Positions 45,471 through 54,681 of a stretch of 64,000 bases of DNA are shown here, piece by piece. Origin of the DNA: Chloroflexota bacterium (GTDB taxonomy: Bacteria > Chloroflexota > Dehalococcoidia > Lucifugimonadales > Lucifugimonadaceae); contig JABMNN010000120.1 of assembly GCA_013204545.1 (NCBI GenBank), positions 1 through 64,000 of the forward strand, in the 5' to 3' direction. Below the pieces are notes generated by a model, which did no database searches, was not told the DNA's origin, and saw nothing but the letters and a program-made list of their open reading frames with translations. The number at the start of each line of letters is the position of its first letter. Positions within the stretch are counted from its first letter, which is position 1. The translations under genes were made by a program, and so were the position numbers.

Positions 45471-46736
45471 TTATTTAGATGTGCCGACGCCGAGGCGTAC
45501 GACTTTGAAGCCGGCTTGTTCCCAGTCGGTGACCGGGAGCGAGTTTCGGGTGTCGACAATGACGGGGAATTTCATTAATTTAGCTGTGGTCACAGGATCG
45601 AGTGATTCGAACTGCGTGTGAGCGGTCAGGATGATGGCTAGATCGGCATGACGGACGGTATCTTCGTAGGATTCCAGCGGGTACTTGAAATTGGTCGTCA
45701 GCGGATCGTGGACAGCGACGGTTGCACCGGCTGCGATGAGCAGATCGACGATCTCGACGGTCGGGGTGGCCCGAGCGTCACCAACGCCGCCTTTATACGC
45801 AGCACCGAGCACGGCGACCTTCGGACTATTCGTTCCTTCGAGTAGGCCAAGGACTTGTTGAACTGTTCGTGCTGGCTGTTCTGCGTTGATCCTGCGGGCC
45901 TGATGAATCGTTGGTGGCAGTTCATCGAGGTTCGCACTGAGCATCCACGGAGCGACCGGAATGCAGTAACCGCCAACGCCGGGGCCGGGCTGATGAATAT
46001 TCACACGTGGGTGCTTGTTGGCGAGTTCGATAACGTCCCAAACGTTCGCTCCGAGATCTTCGGAAATGATTGCGAGTTCGTTTGCCAGACCAATGTTTAC
46101 GTCTCTGTAAATGTTCTCGCTCAGCTTTACGAGTTCCGCTGTTAGGGCGTCGGTTTCGATAACGTCTCCGGTAACAAAATATCGATAGAACTTTGCCGCA
46201 GCCGCGGATGAATGTGCTGACGAACCGCCAACAACTCGATCGTTTTCCACAAGTTCTCTCAAAATTGTCCCTGGGAGGACGCGCTCAGGGCAGTGAGCTA
46301 CAAAGAAATCTTTTTCCGGAGTTAGCTCAGAATTATTCGTGAGTGCTTTGGTGAACGCACCGCGAGTTGTGCCGGGTGGAACCGTTGATTCGAGGATTAC
46401 CAGATTGCCGCGGCGAATATGAGGCCCAATAGACTCGGCAGCTGCTACGACGTGATCGAGCACCGGTTGGTTGTCTGAGTCGAGCGGTGTGGGAACCGAA
46501 ACAATGTATGTATCAGCGGTTTCGGGGGTGAGACTCGCACTGTAGGTGTTCGTGTCGATACACGAAATTAGCAACTCAGATAAACCCGGTTCAATAAGAT
46601 GATTGATACCTTTGTTAAGATCTTCGACCAGTTGCGCTGTGATGTCGACTCCGACAACTTGAAGCCCACTTTTGGCAATTGTCAAAGCCGTAGGCAGCCC
46701 AATGTGACCCTGCCCAACTACACACACATCAGTCAT
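45471..46736 (-). CDS. Nucleotide-sugar dehydrogenase, UDP-ManNAc dehydrogenase type
   Basis: A 421-residue enzyme when started at ATG 46736. The NAD motif is GQGHIGLPTAL (residues about 8-18). It then has ESTVPPGTT (about 122) and CPERVLPG (about 152). The catalytic Cys is in PGVGGYCIPVAPW (about 255), and the UDP-binding C-terminal domain follows. It oxidises UDP-ManNAc to UDP-ManNAcA, the product implied by the adjoining WecB. An AGGAG lies 13 bases upstream of the ATG. The frame is open 60 bases further back, but that would run into WecB. The start overlaps the WecB stop by eight bases. Confidence 0.93.
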   Translation of the reverse strand: MTDVCVVGQGHIGLPTALTIAKSGLQVVGVDITAQLVEDLNKGINHLIEPGLSELLISCIDTNTYSASLTPETADTYIVSVPTPLDSDNQPVLDHVVAAAESIGPHIRRGNLVILESTVPPGTTRGAFTKALTNNSELTPEKDFFVAHCPERVLPGTILRELVENDRVVGGSSAHSSAAAAKFYRYFVTGDVIETDALTAELVKLSENIYRDVNIGLANELAIISEDLGANVWDVIELANKHPRVNIHQPGPGVGGYCIPVAPWMLSANLDELPPTIHQARRINAEQPARTVQQVLGLLEGTNSPKVAVLGAAYKGGVGDARATPTVEIVDLLIAAGATVAVHDPLTTNFKYPLESYEDTVRHADLAIILTAHTQFESLDPVTTAKLMKFPVIVDTRNSLPVTDWEQAGFKVVRLGVGTSK

Positions 46737-47862
46737 TTTTGTTTGGTATCTCCTGGAGGACATCGGCGATGCGCCGAGATGCTTCACCATCTCCATAAGG
46801 GTTATCTGCTTGGATCATTTTCGTATACATCGCAGGATCGGTCAGCAGTTCGTTCACACTTTTCACAATAACATCTTCGTCGACCCCGACAAGTTTTGCA
46901 CAACCTGCATCTACTCCTTCTGGTCGCTCGGTCACACTTCGCATCACAAGAATCGGCTTATTAAGACTGGGAACTTCTTCCTGAATTCCGCCCGAATCGG
47001 TAAGGACGATAAAGCTATGAGCGAGCAGCCATACAAATTCTAAGTAGGGAAGCGGTTCGACTAAATGAATTCGCTGTACATTTTTGAGTATCCGGAACAC
47101 TGGTTCGCGAACGTTAGGGTTTAAATGAACCGGGTAGACGATTTGGACATCCGTATTTTCTTCAGTGATCCGTCTCAATGCACGACATATAGATTCGAAG
47201 TCTTCTCCAAAGCTTTCACGCCGATGCCCGGTAACGACTATCGTTTTCACGCCATCAGCGATGGCGCTGCCGATATCTTCTGGTAGAGATTCAGGAGCAG
47301 GTATTCCAGATACTTTTTCCGCCATGGAAAGAATCGCATCGACAGCGGTATTGCCGGTGACGGTGATGCGATCTGGCGTAACTCCGGCCGCAAGCAAATT
47401 CTTTTCTGATCCTGCGGTGGGAGCCATGCAGTAGTCAGCGATCTGATCGATGATGGCTCGGTTGCCTTCTTCTGGGAACGGATTGAATCGGTCCCACGTG
47501 CGTAGACCAGCTTCAACATGAACCACTGGAATTCGGTGATAGTAGGCAGCTAGTGCGCCAATCATCGCCGTTGTGGTATCCCCCTGAACTATTACCGCAT
47601 CTGGCTTGTGAGATTCAAAGACTTTCCCAAGAGCGGTGAGCGCGGCTGCACTGAGATCAGTGAGAGATTGATTTACGGTCATCAGACCAAGATCGATCTC
47701 GGGGGTAATACCAAACGAACCAAATGCCTGATCTAGCATTTGCCGGTGCTGACCTGTTGAACAGACGATCACGTCGATGTTTCGACGTTTTCGACATTCG
47801 AGTATAACCGGAGAAAGCTTGATGACTTCGGGCCGAGTACCAAGTACGAATAATGCTAGCAC
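46729..47862 (-). CDS. UDP-N-acetylglucosamine 2-epimerase
   Basis: A 377-residue WecB. Motifs are GTRPEVIKLSPV near the N-terminus, VQGDTTTAMIGALAAY (about 95), VHVEAGLRT (about 115), TGHRRES (about 212) and DSGGIQEE (about 290). It converts UDP-GlcNAc to UDP-ManNAc. GTG at 47862 shares one base with the stop of the bidomain gene (TAGTG), and the stop overlaps the dehydrogenase start, so the three genes are translationally chained. Full family length. Confidence 0.95.
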   Translation of the reverse strand: MLALFVLGTRPEVIKLSPVILECRKRRNIDVIVCSTGQHRQMLDQAFGSFGITPEIDLGLMTVNQSLTDLSAAALTALGKVFESHKPDAVIVQGDTTTAMIGALAAYYHRIPVVHVEAGLRTWDRFNPFPEEGNRAIIDQIADYCMAPTAGSEKNLLAAGVTPDRITVTGNTAVDAILSMAEKVSGIPAPESLPEDIGSAIADGVKTIVVTGHRRESFGEDFESICRALRRITEENTDVQIVYPVHLNPNVREPVFRILKNVQRIHLVEPLPYLEFVWLLAHSFIVLTDSGGIQEEVPSLNKPILVMRSVTERPEGVDAGCAKLVGVDEDVIVKSVNELLTDPAMYTKMIQADNPYGDGEASRRIADVLQEIPNKND

Positions 47863-50072
47863 TACGAACTACCCGTTGAGGGCGCCGGAGACATTTCAAG
47901 CGAGTCATTGTTGAGGACGATGGGCTGACCCGTGTGGATCGATTCGACGACAGCTAGGGTTGCGAGAGTGGTCGCAGCGAGCTGCTCGAACGGGATCGGT
48001 GATGGTGACCCGTTTCTCACGGCGTTGCCCAACGCTTGGAGCATTTGAGTGTGGCCCTTATCGAGCTTGCCGGATTTCTTATCGTGGCTTGATCCGGACC
48101 ATGTTTCGAGGGATTTGAAATCGTTCAGCTCAGCGCTCTTACCGCCCCCGAGCACTTCCAGTTTTTCTTTTGGCTGGTTTTTGGCACCTAACGCTGAATA
48201 GAGGATCGTACCCCGTGAGCCGTCTGCGAAATCGACCATGATGTGAGCGTTGTCATCGGCGAGCACGGTTTTGCCGTTGGGGACGAGAGATGTTGCAAAT
48301 ACTTTGGTTGGTTTAGCGCCGCTGAGGTATTGCATGAGATCGATGAAATGGCAGACCTCACCGATTATTCGACCCCCGCCTTTGACTGGATCGTGAACCC
48401 AGTGATCGGCGTCTATCCACCCGGCATTTACTCGGTAAAACATCGAGAGAGGGGTTGTTCGATTCGAGAAATAGTTCTCGATATCAGATATGAGCGGGGC
48501 GTATCGGCGGTTGAACCCGACATTCAATACTGCACTAGAAGATTTCACTGCTTCGGCGACTTGGTGTAATGCTTCCAGCGTCGTAGCCAACGGCTTTTCG
48601 ACATGAACGGCCTTGTTAGCAGAGAGCGATTCGATCGCTATTTTCGCAGCGAGATCATGTCGTGTTGCCGACACGATTAGGTCGATACTGCTGTCAGATA
48701 TGAGCGCGCCGTAATCACTTGAAGCGGTTTGAGCACCAATCTTTTTTGCGAGATCTTTGGCGGAGAGTCCACGTGCGCTGGCAACAGCGATAACCGTCGA
48801 ATTGTCGACCGATTTAAGAGCAAGAACAAGGGTTTCACTCATGAAGTTTCCGGCACCGATGAGTCCGATTTTGAGTGTCCCAGAACCGGTTTTCTTCGAA
48901 GCAGATGATGCGGTCGAAACGACTCTGGATGGCGTCGTTACCTCCGCAGGATATTTGATGAGAACGCCAAGGAACGGCTCCGTCGACTTGCCGCCGGTAA
49001 CTAGTTCGTACGCGTTTACAGCCTTTGAGATTTCGAACTCGTGGGTTACCAACTCAGTTGGATTTATTCCGCCACTGGCCGTCAAGCGCAGGAACTCCTG
49101 CATGTTCCGCTGTTCGGTCCAGCGCACCCACGGCAATGGGTAATCGAGTCCGTACTCTTCGTAAGATTCGTCGTATCGACCGGGACCGTACGAACGTGAA
49201 ATTCGGAAATCGATTTCTTTGGGATAGAAGACTCGGCGAGGAATTTCCATGCCGACATCCCCGACTGCGGAAACTCGACCACGTTCACGGACTATCTCGC
49301 CAGCCATTTCAACTGGCTTACTGTCTCTGGTGGCCGCAGTAATTATCACAGCGTCGAGACCGTGACCTGAACTAAACGAATAGGCAAGTTCCGAAACGTT
49401 GTCAGATCCAATTACGACCCCGAGATCCATGCCGAACTTCTGGGATGCTTCGACCCGAGCCTTGCTGATATCGATTCCCATTACAGGGAAACCGTACGCC
49501 TTTAGGATTTGGACAGTTATTTGGCCGATTAGCCCGAGCCCAATCACGCCAACGCTTTCGCCAGGTGTGAGTTCGGCCCGTCGAATGCCCTGCATTGCGA
49601 TCGCACCAATTGTTGCGAAGCTCGCCGATTTCGAATCGACCCCTTCAGGAACGATAGCGACCAGGTTTTTAGGGACGGATATTACTTCGGCGTGAGAGGC
49701 GAATCCAGCTCCGGCGCACGCTACGAGCATTCCGGGTTGGATTTCGGTGACACCTTCGCCTACTGCAATCACTCGCCCCGCACTGCTGTATCCCAGCGGT
49801 TGCGGTTCATCGAGGCGGTCACGTACCTTGCGGTAAGTGTTAAGAAGTCCATAATTTTTTACCTGCTTGAACACCTGTTGAACAAGATCGGGTCGAGAGC
49901 GTGCTTTGCCCAGTAGGGAGCTTTTGGCGAAATCGACTCCGGCTTTTTCGGTTCCTGCGCTTACCAGTGAGTGAAGATTTTGTACGACCACTTGGCCCGG
50001 CACAGCATTTGGCGCCGGAACTTCTTCGACGGTGATCTGGCCGGATCGATTGTTTTGTACTACTTGGAGCAT
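47862..50072 (-). CDS. Bidomain oxidoreductase: zinc-type alcohol dehydrogenase fused to Gfo/Idh/MocA
   Basis: A 736-residue fusion. Residues 1-350 are a medium-chain dehydrogenase with the NAD motif GLGLIGQITV (about 175). The usual zinc-site pattern is weak, so zinc use is unclear. Residues about 400-736 are a Gfo/Idh/MocA domain with GLIGAGNFMSE (about 402) and EKPLAT (about 495). This bidomain form is common in capsule loci next to WecB-type genes. It is thought to oxidise or transform a nucleotide-sugar or a linked sugar; the reaction is unproven. ATG at 50072. It is first of the minus-strand chain through WecC, and divergent from the polymerase gene at 50327. Confidence 0.9.
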   Translation of the reverse strand: MLQVVQNNRSGQITVEEVPAPNAVPGQVVVQNLHSLVSAGTEKAGVDFAKSSLLGKARSRPDLVQQVFKQVKNYGLLNTYRKVRDRLDEPQPLGYSSAGRVIAVGEGVTEIQPGMLVACAGAGFASHAEVISVPKNLVAIVPEGVDSKSASFATIGAIAMQGIRRAELTPGESVGVIGLGLIGQITVQILKAYGFPVMGIDISKARVEASQKFGMDLGVVIGSDNVSELAYSFSSGHGLDAVIITAATRDSKPVEMAGEIVRERGRVSAVGDVGMEIPRRVFYPKEIDFRISRSYGPGRYDESYEEYGLDYPLPWVRWTEQRNMQEFLRLTASGGINPTELVTHEFEISKAVNAYELVTGGKSTEPFLGVLIKYPAEVTTPSRVVSTASSASKKTGSGTLKIGLIGAGNFMSETLVLALKSVDNSTVIAVASARGLSAKDLAKKIGAQTASSDYGALISDSSIDLIVSATRHDLAAKIAIESLSANKAVHVEKPLATTLEALHQVAEAVKSSSAVLNVGFNRRYAPLISDIENYFSNRTTPLSMFYRVNAGWIDADHWVHDPVKGGGRIIGEVCHFIDLMQYLSGAKPTKVFATSLVPNGKTVLADDNAHIMVDFADGSRGTILYSALGAKNQPKEKLEVLGGGKSAELNDFKSLETWSGSSHDKKSGKLDKGHTQMLQALGNAVRNGSPSPIPFEQLAATTLATLAVVESIHTGQPIVLNNDSLEMSPAPSTGSS

Positions 50073-50312
50073 CGAGTCGTTTGATGAAATATGTGAACAG
50101 CGCTGAAACTTGAATCACGATAGAAATTATTAGCTGGAAAACTACAATTCATATTGAACTGATCCCCAGAACGATTCAAGGTTTTCAGCAACAGTGATTA
50201 TCGATTAGGAAGTGTCACGAAAGATTTGAACTCAAGTTTCTAAAGAACGTTTTCATGTAGTACCTGCTTAAAAACGTAGTCAGAGGTGATCTATTTCGGT
50301 GTTGGGGTGGGT

Positions 50313-50327
50313 TAGCCTTTTAGGCTA
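50313..50327 (+). promoter_or_regulatory. Hairpin covering the ribosome site of the 50327 gene
   Basis: TAGCCT-TTT-AGGCTA is a perfect 6-bp stem with a 3-base loop. Its right arm contains the AGG ribosome site and its last base is the A of the ATG at 50327. Folding in RNA would hide the ribosome site. It may simply limit translation or respond to conditions; a three-base loop is tight, so the true loop may open one pair. Confidence 0.5.
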
Positions 50328-51889
50328 TGGAAAGAGCGCTGTCATATTTGAAACTTGAGTGGTTCGCCGATCATTTCGGATCGGATCAGATCAGTTTGCC
50401 CTTGATCGGCAAAATCGCCGCGGTTGGCATTCTGCTGGCCGTGATTTCCGACATTCCTACATCGTGGGATGTCGCGTACTTTTTCGCAAGAATTCTGGTC
50501 GTAGTGGCGATAATTGCGGTCGTATTACTGCCGGTTCGTGCGGCATTGACGTTGTTTTTGATATTGCTTGTCGTCGGCAGGGATTTTGATACCGAGGCGA
50601 CGGCATCGATATGGCAGTTGGATGTCGGTCCAATTCGACCTAGCTGGATAGTGTTTTCGTTGCTGGCTGCTCAGTTATTCAAGCTTCGTGATTCGATCAT
50701 AGTTCCGAGATATCTGATATACGCAATTGGCTGGTTTGCGATAGTCCCATTAGTAACGGGACTTCTTTACGGTGGGATTACGGATGATCACGCAATTCAG
50801 CAATGGGTGATCGATCTGAAATTCCCGATGATGCTGTTTGGAGTTTTGATACTTTTCATCGTTTACTTGCGAGCGAACCCTTCTCGAATCGGAAATGTGA
50901 CAGCTGCGTTCGTTGGCGCACTGATTGCGCGTCATTTGCTTGATTTGTTCGATTTCTTTGCAGGATTTGGGCCCGAGCTTGACGCTGGGATCAGCAGGGT
51001 GAGTGAGGATTCAGCGAAGGCAGGCGTGGCGTTCTTCCTCTTTTTGGGATTGATTCTTGTAGCGAACAGTCGAGACAAGATTCTCTGGGGATTGCTAATT
51101 GCGATTCCTGCCTTAACTTTGATCGCTGCGTATGGGACGAGGATGATTTGGATCGAATTCGTGGCAAGCATTCCGATCCTCGTAGCGGTAGTTCGGATCA
51201 GACGGGCGTTGATTGTTCTGGCTGCGACAGTAGTAGTAATCGCTGCAGGAAGCGGAGCGTTGTATATCGTAAACAAGGCTTCCGCTGAACGTGTTTATGA
51301 TCGGTTCCAGTACATTACGGAAGGTCGTTCAGAGGCAGATTTTCCTGTTGAAGTTGAGTACAACCTAATATCCAGAATTGACCCGATTAGATACGCTGAA
51401 TTTCTCAACGTATTAGACTCGATGAACGATCAAAAATCGTGGCTGTGGGGTAGCGGCTACGGCGGCTACTATAACGACAATAAGGTTGATTTCCCTCCAG
51501 ATCTAAAATCAACTTTCCAGCAGCATAGTTTGGATTCGGGCAAGTTCTACAGGACACATAACTTCTTCACGCACTTCTTCCATAAATACGGATTGATCGG
51601 GCTCGTGCTGACGAGCATGTTGTGGGTAATTCCCGGCTACGCGTTGATACGAGTGTTGAGAGACCGTAATGGCGAGAGCGGTCGTAGCGATGAAATGTTG
51701 CATTTGACCATGTTGGCATTGTCGGTGCTGCTGCTCACATCGATGATTGAAATGACCTGGTCTGGCAAAGGATTCTTTATAAACGGCGTGTTAATATCGC
51801 TCTCGGTCGGCTACGTGGTTCGCCAGAGCAGATATGTAGGTTCTTCCTGGCTGAAAGAAGTCTCGATTTTACGCAAATCGAATTATTAG
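50327..51889 (+). CDS. O-antigen polymerase-like membrane protein (third in the locus)
   Basis: A 520-residue membrane protein with about eleven segments and a large outside loop (about residues 310-400). The Wzy-type motif THNFFTHFFHKYGLIGLVL (two blocks: THNFFTHFFH and KYGLIG) marks it as an O-antigen polymerase/ligase family member. It lacks the TPR tail of the other two. ATG at 50327 follows AGG by about four bases. It is monocistronic and convergent with the SGNH gene, 34 bases apart. Together with the TPR-bearing pair, the locus has three candidates for polymerase and ligase. Confidence 0.85.
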   Translation: MERALSYLKLEWFADHFGSDQISLPLIGKIAAVGILLAVISDIPTSWDVAYFFARILVVVAIIAVVLLPVRAALTLFLILLVVGRDFDTEATASIWQLDVGPIRPSWIVFSLLAAQLFKLRDSIIVPRYLIYAIGWFAIVPLVTGLLYGGITDDHAIQQWVIDLKFPMMLFGVLILFIVYLRANPSRIGNVTAAFVGALIARHLLDLFDFFAGFGPELDAGISRVSEDSAKAGVAFFLFLGLILVANSRDKILWGLLIAIPALTLIAAYGTRMIWIEFVASIPILVAVVRIRRALIVLAATVVVIAAGSGALYIVNKASAERVYDRFQYITEGRSEADFPVEVEYNLISRIDPIRYAEFLNVLDSMNDQKSWLWGSGYGGYYNDNKVDFPPDLKSTFQQHSLDSGKFYRTHNFFTHFFHKYGLIGLVLTSMLWVIPGYALIRVLRDRNGESGRSDEMLHLTMLALSVLLLTSMIEMTWSGKGFFINGVLISLSVGYVVRQSRYVGSSWLKEVSILRKSNY

Positions 51890-51923
51890 ACGGCTGCGAA
51901 TTAGTGGTTTTGAACTGGTGGGG

Positions 51924-52946
51924 TCAGTTGATTTGAGTCGACAAATAGCCCGCCAGTGCTAACGAATAACTTTCCGCACCAACGGCGTTGGTGTGTCCGT
52001 AGTCGTAGAAGCACTCTCGCCAATCGCTGCATCGAGAATCGACTATTTCAACCTCGATAATTTCCTGACCAAATTCGGCCTTAATTCGGTCACGCCACTC
52101 TCGATCGTACGATGCATAGTTTTCGGCGACGAGCTTTCGGAATCCTTCGTTTATTGGCGGTGACATTAGGATCACGTTCAGGTCATCTGATTTCGCTAGA
52201 TTAACGAGCTGGATCATTGCGTTGATCTGGTACTCGGAAATTTCGAAATTGCGGAATCCGAACGCCCTGAGTTGATTAATTTCTTGTGTCTCGAATACCC
52301 GAATCAGGTCGCTGCCGATAAGTCCGACTTTGCCGTTCGCGTCGACCTCTATCGGTCGGACAGTTAATCGAATTCCGTCACGTATCGTGCTCGACAGTAT
52401 GTCCCTGATTACGAATCTTTTGTCCCATATTCGGATGAAACTGCCGAGGGTGTAGTCGATCTTGTCGTTAACGTTTGGTGTGCTCATCCTGTCTGTCAAA
52501 CTTGCTAAACGTCGGAATCGTATATTGCCAGCTGCTTCATCAGCGATTGCCGACCAGTTGTAGTGAAATTCTCCAACTTCGATTAGGAGTAGATCAGCGC
52601 TAGAAAAGTAGTCACGTTGGGACTTATAAAGATGGAGATAATCCTGTGGAGTCGCAGCATCGAACGCCAGATTAGCGACGCTGCCTTTGTTAAGTCTCAG
52701 TTCTTTTTCTATTACCAATGGAACAATGGATTTCTGAAATCGGCTACTTCCGATCGCAATCACCGCAGGCTCAGAACTGCGTTGGTTGGCTGCATCGAAT
52801 ACACGCTCTCCAGTTCTCGACTCCTGTACTGCAGGCAGGTTCCAAAACGCTGGAGTGTACAAGGCAACCTCAAGTAAAAGCAGAAGTACGATAGCCCACG
52901 GGAGCGCCCGGTTGGGTTGGATGAATATTTTAGTGAATATTCTCAT
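51924..52946 (-). CDS. Membrane-anchored SGNH/AlgX-like O-acyltransferase partner
   Basis: A 340-residue protein with one N-terminal membrane segment (about residues 14-33). An outside SGNH-like domain follows: VIAIGSSRFQ (about 62) supplies the catalytic Ser block (GSSR), and YDYGHTNAVGAESY (about 312) supplies the Asp/His block (D-x-G-H-x-N). This is the arrangement of AlgJ/AlgX/DltD-type proteins that pass an acyl group from a partner MBOAT to a glycan. It starts two bases after the MBOAT stop, so the pair is coupled. Confidence 0.82.
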   Translation of the reverse strand: MRIFTKIFIQPNRALPWAIVLLLLLEVALYTPAFWNLPAVQESRTGERVFDAANQRSSEPAVIAIGSSRFQKSIVPLVIEKELRLNKGSVANLAFDAATPQDYLHLYKSQRDYFSSADLLLIEVGEFHYNWSAIADEAAGNIRFRRLASLTDRMSTPNVNDKIDYTLGSFIRIWDKRFVIRDILSSTIRDGIRLTVRPIEVDANGKVGLIGSDLIRVFETQEINQLRAFGFRNFEISEYQINAMIQLVNLAKSDDLNVILMSPPINEGFRKLVAENYASYDREWRDRIKAEFGQEIIEVEIVDSRCSDWRECFYDYGHTNAVGAESYSLALAGYLSTQIN

Positions 52947-52948
52947 CT

Positions 52949-54367
52949 CTAAAACCTGAAATAGATGAATGATTGTTGTTCACTCATGAATGCCAGTACT
53001 ACTACGAGCGCGCCGGCATACGCGGTGCCACGAACGGGAGCAGGGATTTTGGCCCATATTGCCGTGGCTGAGACTGTGCGAGTAGCGACCCACCATTCGA
53101 CAATGTGTAGTGCGAACAAAGCAGCGATGACTGCCAACCATTTGGCCTCAGACGTCCATGCAGCAAGTCCGCTCGGCGTTAACGCTGACTTGTACATATC
53201 AAGCGATGTCGCAAGGTCCGGCGCCCTGAAGGGAATCCAAGCCAGAACCGTTAGCGCAAAAAACACTCCGATACCAACATATTTATATGCTGATGATCGG
53301 TACTTTGCTGGCACTGGCATTGCCTCACGCAGCGTATTTGATGGGACGAATCGGTGGACCGCAAGATAGATGCCGTGAATCAGACCCCACAAGACGAATG
53401 TCCAACCGGCACCGTGCCAAAGACCGGCAACCGCCATTACTACAACGACGTTAGTTAGCTCTCTCGCTCTGCCGTGCCGACTCCCTCCGAGAGGAATGTA
53501 AAGATAGTCGCGAAACCAGTTCGACAACGTGATGTGCCACCGTGCCCAGAACTCGTTAGGGTTGCCTGAAAGATACGGAGTGCGGAAGTTTTGACTGAGC
53601 TTGACGCCAAGCATTCTGGCGAGACCTAGCGCTATATCGACATATCCGGAGAAGTCGAAGTAGATTTGGAATGCGAATAGTGCCGCAGCGATCCAGGCTT
53701 CGGGCTGTGAGAAAGTTTCAGCTCCGAACCTCAGATCGACTCGCGCCGCTATGAAGTCGGCGATCACGACTTTCTTGATGAGTCCTTGCAGTACCTGTAG
53801 GCCACCAAATTTGAAATCGTCCCAGCTACTTCCTTTGAGTGCGCGGAGTTGAGGGAGGTAGTCCTTCGCTCGCATGACAGGTCCTGCGATGAGCTGTGCG
53901 AAGAATGTAACGAAGACGACGTATTCAAGAAGCGATCGGGCAGGATCTGTCCGTCCCTTGTGAAGATCTATGAGGTACCCGATGATTTGGAACGTGTAGA
54001 ACGAAATACCGAGCGGCAGAACCGTTGAGAGATATTGCGGTCGATCGTTAAATACTGATGAACCAAAGACAGACTGCAGGCTCTGATAAATGAAATCATC
54101 GTATTTAAGGTAGGCCAGGTTTGCGAGAAGCAAACCCACGCTAATATAGATCGGCCACCTCGCTCCACCCTCTTTGATACGGAGCGAAACTGCATAGCTG
54201 ACACCAAGCGTCACGAGCAGCAGTGTGAAATCTAATAAGCCGGATGCTGCGTAGAAACCGAGAGAAGTTAGTGCAAGAATCTGGAGTCTGAACCGCTCGC
54301 CAAATACATAAAACGCTGTAGCCATTCCGAGGAAAAGTAGAGCGAATTCGGGTGATTGAAATAACAA
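52949..54367 (-). CDS. MBOAT-family O-acyltransferase (AlgI-like)
   Basis: A 472-residue membrane protein with about eleven segments. MBOAT landmarks are YFDFSGYVDIALGLARMLG (about 230, two blocks), FWARWHITLSNWFRDYLYIPLGG (about 270, two blocks) and the conserved His in GLWHGAGWTF (about 315). It should carry acetyl or another acyl group across the membrane and hand it to the SGNH partner, as in alginate acetylation. TTG at 54367. It is divergent from gmd. Confidence 0.92.
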   Translation of the reverse strand: MLFQSPEFALLFLGMATAFYVFGERFRLQILALTSLGFYAASGLLDFTLLLVTLGVSYAVSLRIKEGGARWPIYISVGLLLANLAYLKYDDFIYQSLQSVFGSSVFNDRPQYLSTVLPLGISFYTFQIIGYLIDLHKGRTDPARSLLEYVVFVTFFAQLIAGPVMRAKDYLPQLRALKGSSWDDFKFGGLQVLQGLIKKVVIADFIAARVDLRFGAETFSQPEAWIAAALFAFQIYFDFSGYVDIALGLARMLGVKLSQNFRTPYLSGNPNEFWARWHITLSNWFRDYLYIPLGGSRHGRARELTNVVVVMAVAGLWHGAGWTFVLWGLIHGIYLAVHRFVPSNTLREAMPVPAKYRSSAYKYVGIGVFFALTVLAWIPFRAPDLATSLDMYKSALTPSGLAAWTSEAKWLAVIAALFALHIVEWWVATRTVSATAIWAKIPAPVRGTAYAGALVVVLAFMSEQQSFIYFRF

Positions 54368-54681
54368 TGCGAAGTTTCGATTAGATGGAACGGAAATTAG
54401 TTGCGATTGGACAAGGAATGCACAATGCCGGCAAATTTTTTAAGGATTCTTTTTATAGGTTGAACTAGTGTTGCTTAATGTGAGTTGCGGTTTCACATGT
54501 GAATTATCGTCGGTTTGAAGTACTTGTGTTCCCAAGCTGTTCAAATAGCTGGCAACCCAGACGAACTAGTTGCAAGTTTAGATTGAGTGTTTAGAAATGT
54601 TATTGTGATCGGGTGAGTCGTAAAGTTCTTATAGCGAGATCTTCAGTACGTCTCGCACGGATTTAGGTAAGAAAAGATCTG
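54368..54681. promoter_or_regulatory. Divergent promoter region between MBOAT and gmd
   Basis: This 314-base gap separates two divergent units, so it holds promoters for both. A perfect 12-bp palindrome, TTCACATGTGAA, lies at 54492-54503 and could be an operator. Before gmd a clear purine-rich ribosome site (GGTAAGAAAAGA) precedes the ATG at 54682. No gene or terminator hairpin was seen. Confidence 0.4.

Noticed and set aside
50241-50280. ACGTTTT/AAAACGT inverted repeat upstream of the 50327 gene
   Set aside because: Seven-base A/T-rich arms around a long loop are easily found by chance in this composition.
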